A stretch of DNA of 64,000 bases from CAZQBY01 sp964592405 [NCBI: uncultured archaeon]. GTDB taxonomy: Archaea > Altiarchaeota > Altiarchaeia > JAFGQM01. This document shows, one piece after another, positions 61,114 through 64,000 of the stretch. Made by a program: the position numbers and the translations under genes. Position 1 is the stretch's first letter; every line of letters starts with the position of its first letter. The stretch spans positions 1 through 64,000 of the forward strand of contig CAZQBY010000005.1 in assembly GCA_964592405.1 (NCBI GenBank). Direction: 5' to 3'. The notes under the pieces were generated by a model, which was not told where the DNA came from, searched no databases, and saw only the letters and a program-made list of their open reading frames with translations.

Positions 61114-64000
61114 ATGAAGCGTGAAGACATAGGAAAGGTCCTGATAATAGGAAGCGGCCCGATACAGATAGGTCAGGCTGCCGAGTTCGATTACAGTGGC
61201 AGCCAGGCATGTCTTAGTCTGAGAGAGGAGGGTATCCGGACAGTCTTGGTAAACAACAATCCTGCCACCATACAGACTGATACTGATATTGCCGATGTGG
61301 TCTATCTGGAGCCGTTGATGCCAGAGAGTCTGGAAAAAATAATAAAAACAGAGCAACCTGACGGCATACTGCCAACTATGGGTGGACAGACCGGGCTGAA
61401 CTTGGCAGTTGAGCTAGACCGCCTTGGTATCCTGGACAGATATGGTGTTGAGGTTCTTGGAACCCCAATTGACACAATCAAGAAGGCCGAAGGACGAAAA
61501 GAATTTGCAGAGCTGATGAACAAAATTGGTGAGCCCATATGCAAGAGCAAATCCGTTTTTAGTCTGCACGAGGCACAGGAGGCAATATTTGACATAGGTT
61601 ATCCTGCAATAATAAGACCAGGATACACCCTTGGGGGAACTGGTGGGGGGGTGGTGTTTGATGAAAAGGACCTCCCTAGAATAGTCCAGCGCGCACTCAG
61701 CAGAAGCAAGAACGGCGAAGCACTGGTAGAGGAATATGTCGGAGGGTGGAAGGAGATAGAATATGAAGTCATGCGCGATTCAAATGACAACTGCATAACT
61801 GTCTGCAACATGGAGAATGTTGACCCAATGGGAATACACACGGGTGAGAGCATAGTCGTTGCTCCGACCCAGACGCTTAACGATATGGAATATCAGCTGC
61901 TCCGAACAGCATCGCTCAATATTATACGCGCGCTTGGTGTGGAGGGTGGATGTAATGTCCAACTGGCCCTGCACCCGAAGACCATGGACTATCGGGTAAT
62001 TGAGGTCAATCCAAGGGTTTCAAGGTCATCTGCCCTGGCCTCCAAGGCCACGGGCTATCCAATCGCACGTGTGGCGGCAAAGATAGCCGTTGGCATGACA
62101 TTGGATGAAATACCCAACGAAGTTACAAAAACTACCCCGGCTTCTTTTGAGCCAGCCTTGGACTATATAGTATGCAAGATACCACGCTGGCCATTTGACA
62201 AATTCAGGGGAATGTCACGCAGAATAGGGACTGAGATGAAGAGTACAGGAGAGGTAATGAGTATCGGCAGGACATTTGAAGAAGCCCTTCAGAAAGCCAT
62301 ACGCTCTCTGGACCAGAGAAGAATGGGCATATGTGCAGATGGGCGCCGGGAGGAAAAAAACGACGACATTATAAAAGAGCAACTGGAAAACCCAACCGAT
62401 ACACGCATATTCTATCTCTATGATGCGCTTAAGAAGGGCTGGAGTATAAATGAGCTTTATAAATACACCAAGATAGACCGATTCTTCTTGGAGAAACTCG
62501 GGAATATAGTCAGGATGGAGGAGCAGCTTAAGAGGGCAGGAAACAGGCTGACTCCAAAGCTGTTGCGGAAGGCCAAGAGGCTTGGCTTCTCCGATTTCCA
62601 GATAGCAAATTTGTCCGGAAGGTCTGAGAGGGATATCAGGGAGCTAAGGAAGGGACACAAAATCGAAACGACGTTCAAAATGGTTGACACCTGCGCGGCT
62701 GAGTTTGAGGCAAAAACACCATATTATTACTCAAGTTATGAGACTGAGAATGAGACCAAGACATCACACCGAAAGAAGGTTATTATCCTTGGAGGGGGTC
62801 CGATACGTATAGGGCAGGGCGTTGAATTCGATTACTGCACTGTTCATGCAGTTCTGGCCCTGAGGGAGATGGGATATGAAGCCATCATAATCAACAATAA
62901 TCCGGAGACTGTATCAACGGATTTTGACACCTCAGATAAGCTGTATTTTGAGCCCCTAACCGTGGAGGATGTCCTGAATGTAGTTGACCGGGAGAAGGAA
63001 AACCTAGTCGGCATTATGGTGCAGTTTGGTGGTCAGACTGCAATAAATATCTCCGAAGGGCTGGCGGATTCCGGAGTGAGGATACTTGGGACACCGGCCG
63101 AGGCAATAAATCTGGCAGAGGACCGGAAGAGCTTTGGGAGAATGCTAAAAAAACTGGGAATTCCCTCTCCGGAGTGGGGTACTGCAATGTCATTTGACGA
63201 GGCTCTGGAAACTGCACACAAAATCGGATATCCTGTCTTGGTAAGGCCCTCCTATGTTCTTGGTGGCAGGGCAATGGAGATAGTGTTCAATGATGAGGAT
63301 CTGGAGTCTTATATGAGGGAGGCAACCAGAGTCTCACCAAAACATCCCATACTAATAGATAAATTCTTGGATGGAGCAACGGAGATAGATGTGGACGCTG
63401 TCTGTGATGGAAAGGATGTTTATGTAGGTGGTATAATGGAGCATATAGAAGAAGCAGGCATACACTCCGGAGACTCCTGCTGTGTTGTCCCGCCGCAAAT
63501 ACTTGATGAGGAGACAATCAGCACGATAACTGAATACACCAAGAAACTGGCTTTGGGCCTTAAGACCCTCGGGCTGATAAACATACAGTATGCAGTAAAG
63601 GATAAGAGGGTCTATGTTCTGGAGGCAAACCCGCGTTCATCAAGGACCATACCCTTCATTTCCAAAGCCACGGGTGTCCCACTTGCCAAGATTGCAGTCA
63701 GGGTGATAATGGGCGAGAGACTGAGGGACATCCTGGACAGCTTTGATTATACAAGGAAGATTAACCACGTGGCTGTCAAGGAGGTTGTACTTCCATTTGA
63801 CAAGTTGAGAATAGACCCGATATTAACTCCCGAAATGCGCAGTACTGGGGAATCCATGGGAATAGACCACAACTTTGGTAATGCATACTACAAAGCGCAA
63901 TACGGGGCAGGGATACGCCTGCCGGATAGGGGCAACGTCTTCTTCTCAATAGGCGATGACAGGGAAAAAAAGGAGGCTGCCAAACTGGCAAAGCAGCTGG
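61114..64000 (+). CDS. carB: Carbamoyl-phosphate synthase large subunit (3' truncated by window edge)
   Basis: 962 residues visible, open to the window end; the full protein is usually near 1070. The first ATP-grasp half has VLIIGSGPIQIGQAAEFDYSG, NNNPATIQTDTDIADVVY, PTMGGQTGLN, RPGYTLGGTGGG, EVNPRVSRSSALASKATGYPIA. The second has LGGGPIRIGQGVEFDYC, NNNPETVSTDFDTSDKLYFEPL, QFGGQTAIN, RPSYVLGGRAM and LEANPRSSRTIPFISKATGVPLA. The allosteric MGS domain is only starting (FFSIGDD). It makes carbamoyl phosphate from ammonia, bicarbonate and two ATP. Confidence 0.96.
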   Translation, partial: MKREDIGKVLIIGSGPIQIGQAAEFDYSGSQACLSLREEGIRTVLVNNNPATIQTDTDIADVVYLEPLMPESLEKIIKTEQPDGILPTMGGQTGLNLAVELDRLGILDRYGVEVLGTPIDTIKKAEGRKEFAELMNKIGEPICKSKSVFSLHEAQEAIFDIGYPAIIRPGYTLGGTGGGVVFDEKDLPRIVQRALSRSKNGEALVEEYVGGWKEIEYEVMRDSNDNCITVCNMENVDPMGIHTGESIVVAPTQTLNDMEYQLLRTASLNIIRALGVEGGCNVQLALHPKTMDYRVIEVNPRVSRSSALASKATGYPIARVAAKIAVGMTLDEIPNEVTKTTPASFEPALDYIVCKIPRWPFDKFRGMSRRIGTEMKSTGEVMSIGRTFEEALQKAIRSLDQRRMGICADGRREEKNDDIIKEQLENPTDTRIFYLYDALKKGWSINELYKYTKIDRFFLEKLGNIVRMEEQLKRAGNRLTPKLLRKAKRLGFSDFQIANLSGRSERDIRELRKGHKIETTFKMVDTCAAEFEAKTPYYYSSYETENETKTSHRKKVIILGGGPIRIGQGVEFDYCTVHAVLALREMGYEAIIINNNPETVSTDFDTSDKLYFEPLTVEDVLNVVDREKENLVGIMVQFGGQTAINISEGLADSGVRILGTPAEAINLAEDRKSFGRMLKKLGIPSPEWGTAMSFDEALETAHKIGYPVLVRPSYVLGGRAMEIVFNDEDLESYMREATRVSPKHPILIDKFLDGATEIDVDAVCDGKDVYVGGIMEHIEEAGIHSGDSCCVVPPQILDEETISTITEYTKKLALGLKTLGLINIQYAVKDKRVYVLEANPRSSRTIPFISKATGVPLAKIAVRVIMGERLRDILDSFDYTRKINHVAVKEVVLPFDKLRIDPILTPEMRSTGESMGIDHNFGNAYYKAQYGAGIRLPDRGNVFFSIGDDREKKEAAKLAKQL

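Overview
The window is a stretch of an archaeal chromosome. Archaeal markers include a Cdc6/Orc1 initiator, family B DNA polymerase, Rpo7 (RpoE') with Spt4, ribosomal proteins S24e and S27ae, ABCE1, SRP54 and a 7S SRP RNA, an intron-containing tRNA-Ser, a C/D box guide RNA, a geranylgeranylglyceryl phosphate synthase and the wyosine enzyme Taw1. There is also a bacterial-type DNA gyrase (gyrB-gyrA) and an O-phosphoseryl-tRNA(Cys) synthetase (SepRS). SepRS without any methanogenesis gene in view points to an uncultivated euryarchaeal-type lineage. Altiarchaeota-like is my tentative guess and cannot be proven from this sequence. I see no phage, transposase, intein or CRISPR-Cas system.

Layout. 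1-16.8 kb: a surface-glycan and N-glycosylation cluster, almost all leftward: glycosyltransferases, sugar-nucleotide enzymes, GtrA, a polyprenyl-phosphate GlcNAc-1-P transferase and a very large oligosaccharyltransferase (STT3/AglB) whose C-terminus carries an FKBP domain and thioredoxin-like segments. 16.9-24.5 kb: translation and transcription housekeeping (ABCE1, S27ae, S24e, dephospho-CoA kinase, Spt4, Rpo7), a membrane pyrophosphatase, an Fcf1-like PIN protein and TrmI. 24.5-27.4 kb: a heat-shock locus with a winged-helix regulator divergent from Hsp20-Cdc48. 27.4-30.5 kb: SepRS, an unknown membrane protein and SepF. 30.6-39.4 kb: Cdc6, TraB, a PRC-barrel protein, SRP54, GyrB and GyrA. 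39.4-42.3 kb: an RNA-rich block with tRNA-Ile, MinD, tRNA-Thr, initiator tRNA-Met, SRP RNA, tRNA-Ser and an unusual array of hairpins, all closed by copies of the tRNA-Ser acceptor stem. 42.3-64 kb: a SemiSWEET-like protein, a Cys-rich exported protein, PHP, PadR, KsgA, Sua5, a GCS2-like enzyme, an M20 peptidase, a C/D sRNA, a transglutaminase-like protein, PolB, membrane proteins, an antiporter, Taw1, a second PRC-barrel protein, GGGP synthase, PyrC, CarA and a truncated CarB.

How the parts fit. Sugar-nucleotide enzymes and glycosyltransferases would build a lipid-linked glycan on the carrier charged by the GPT enzyme, and the fused STT3 would transfer it to exported proteins, probably with assisted folding. 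Replication functions (Cdc6, gyrase, PolB), targeting (SRP54 plus SRP RNA) and tRNA/rRNA modification (TrmI, KsgA, Sua5, Taw1, C/D sRNA) are well represented. The most unusual items are the STT3-FKBP-thioredoxin fusion, whose two thioredoxin halves appear in swapped order, and the tRNA-Ser hairpin array at 41.68-42.21 kb.
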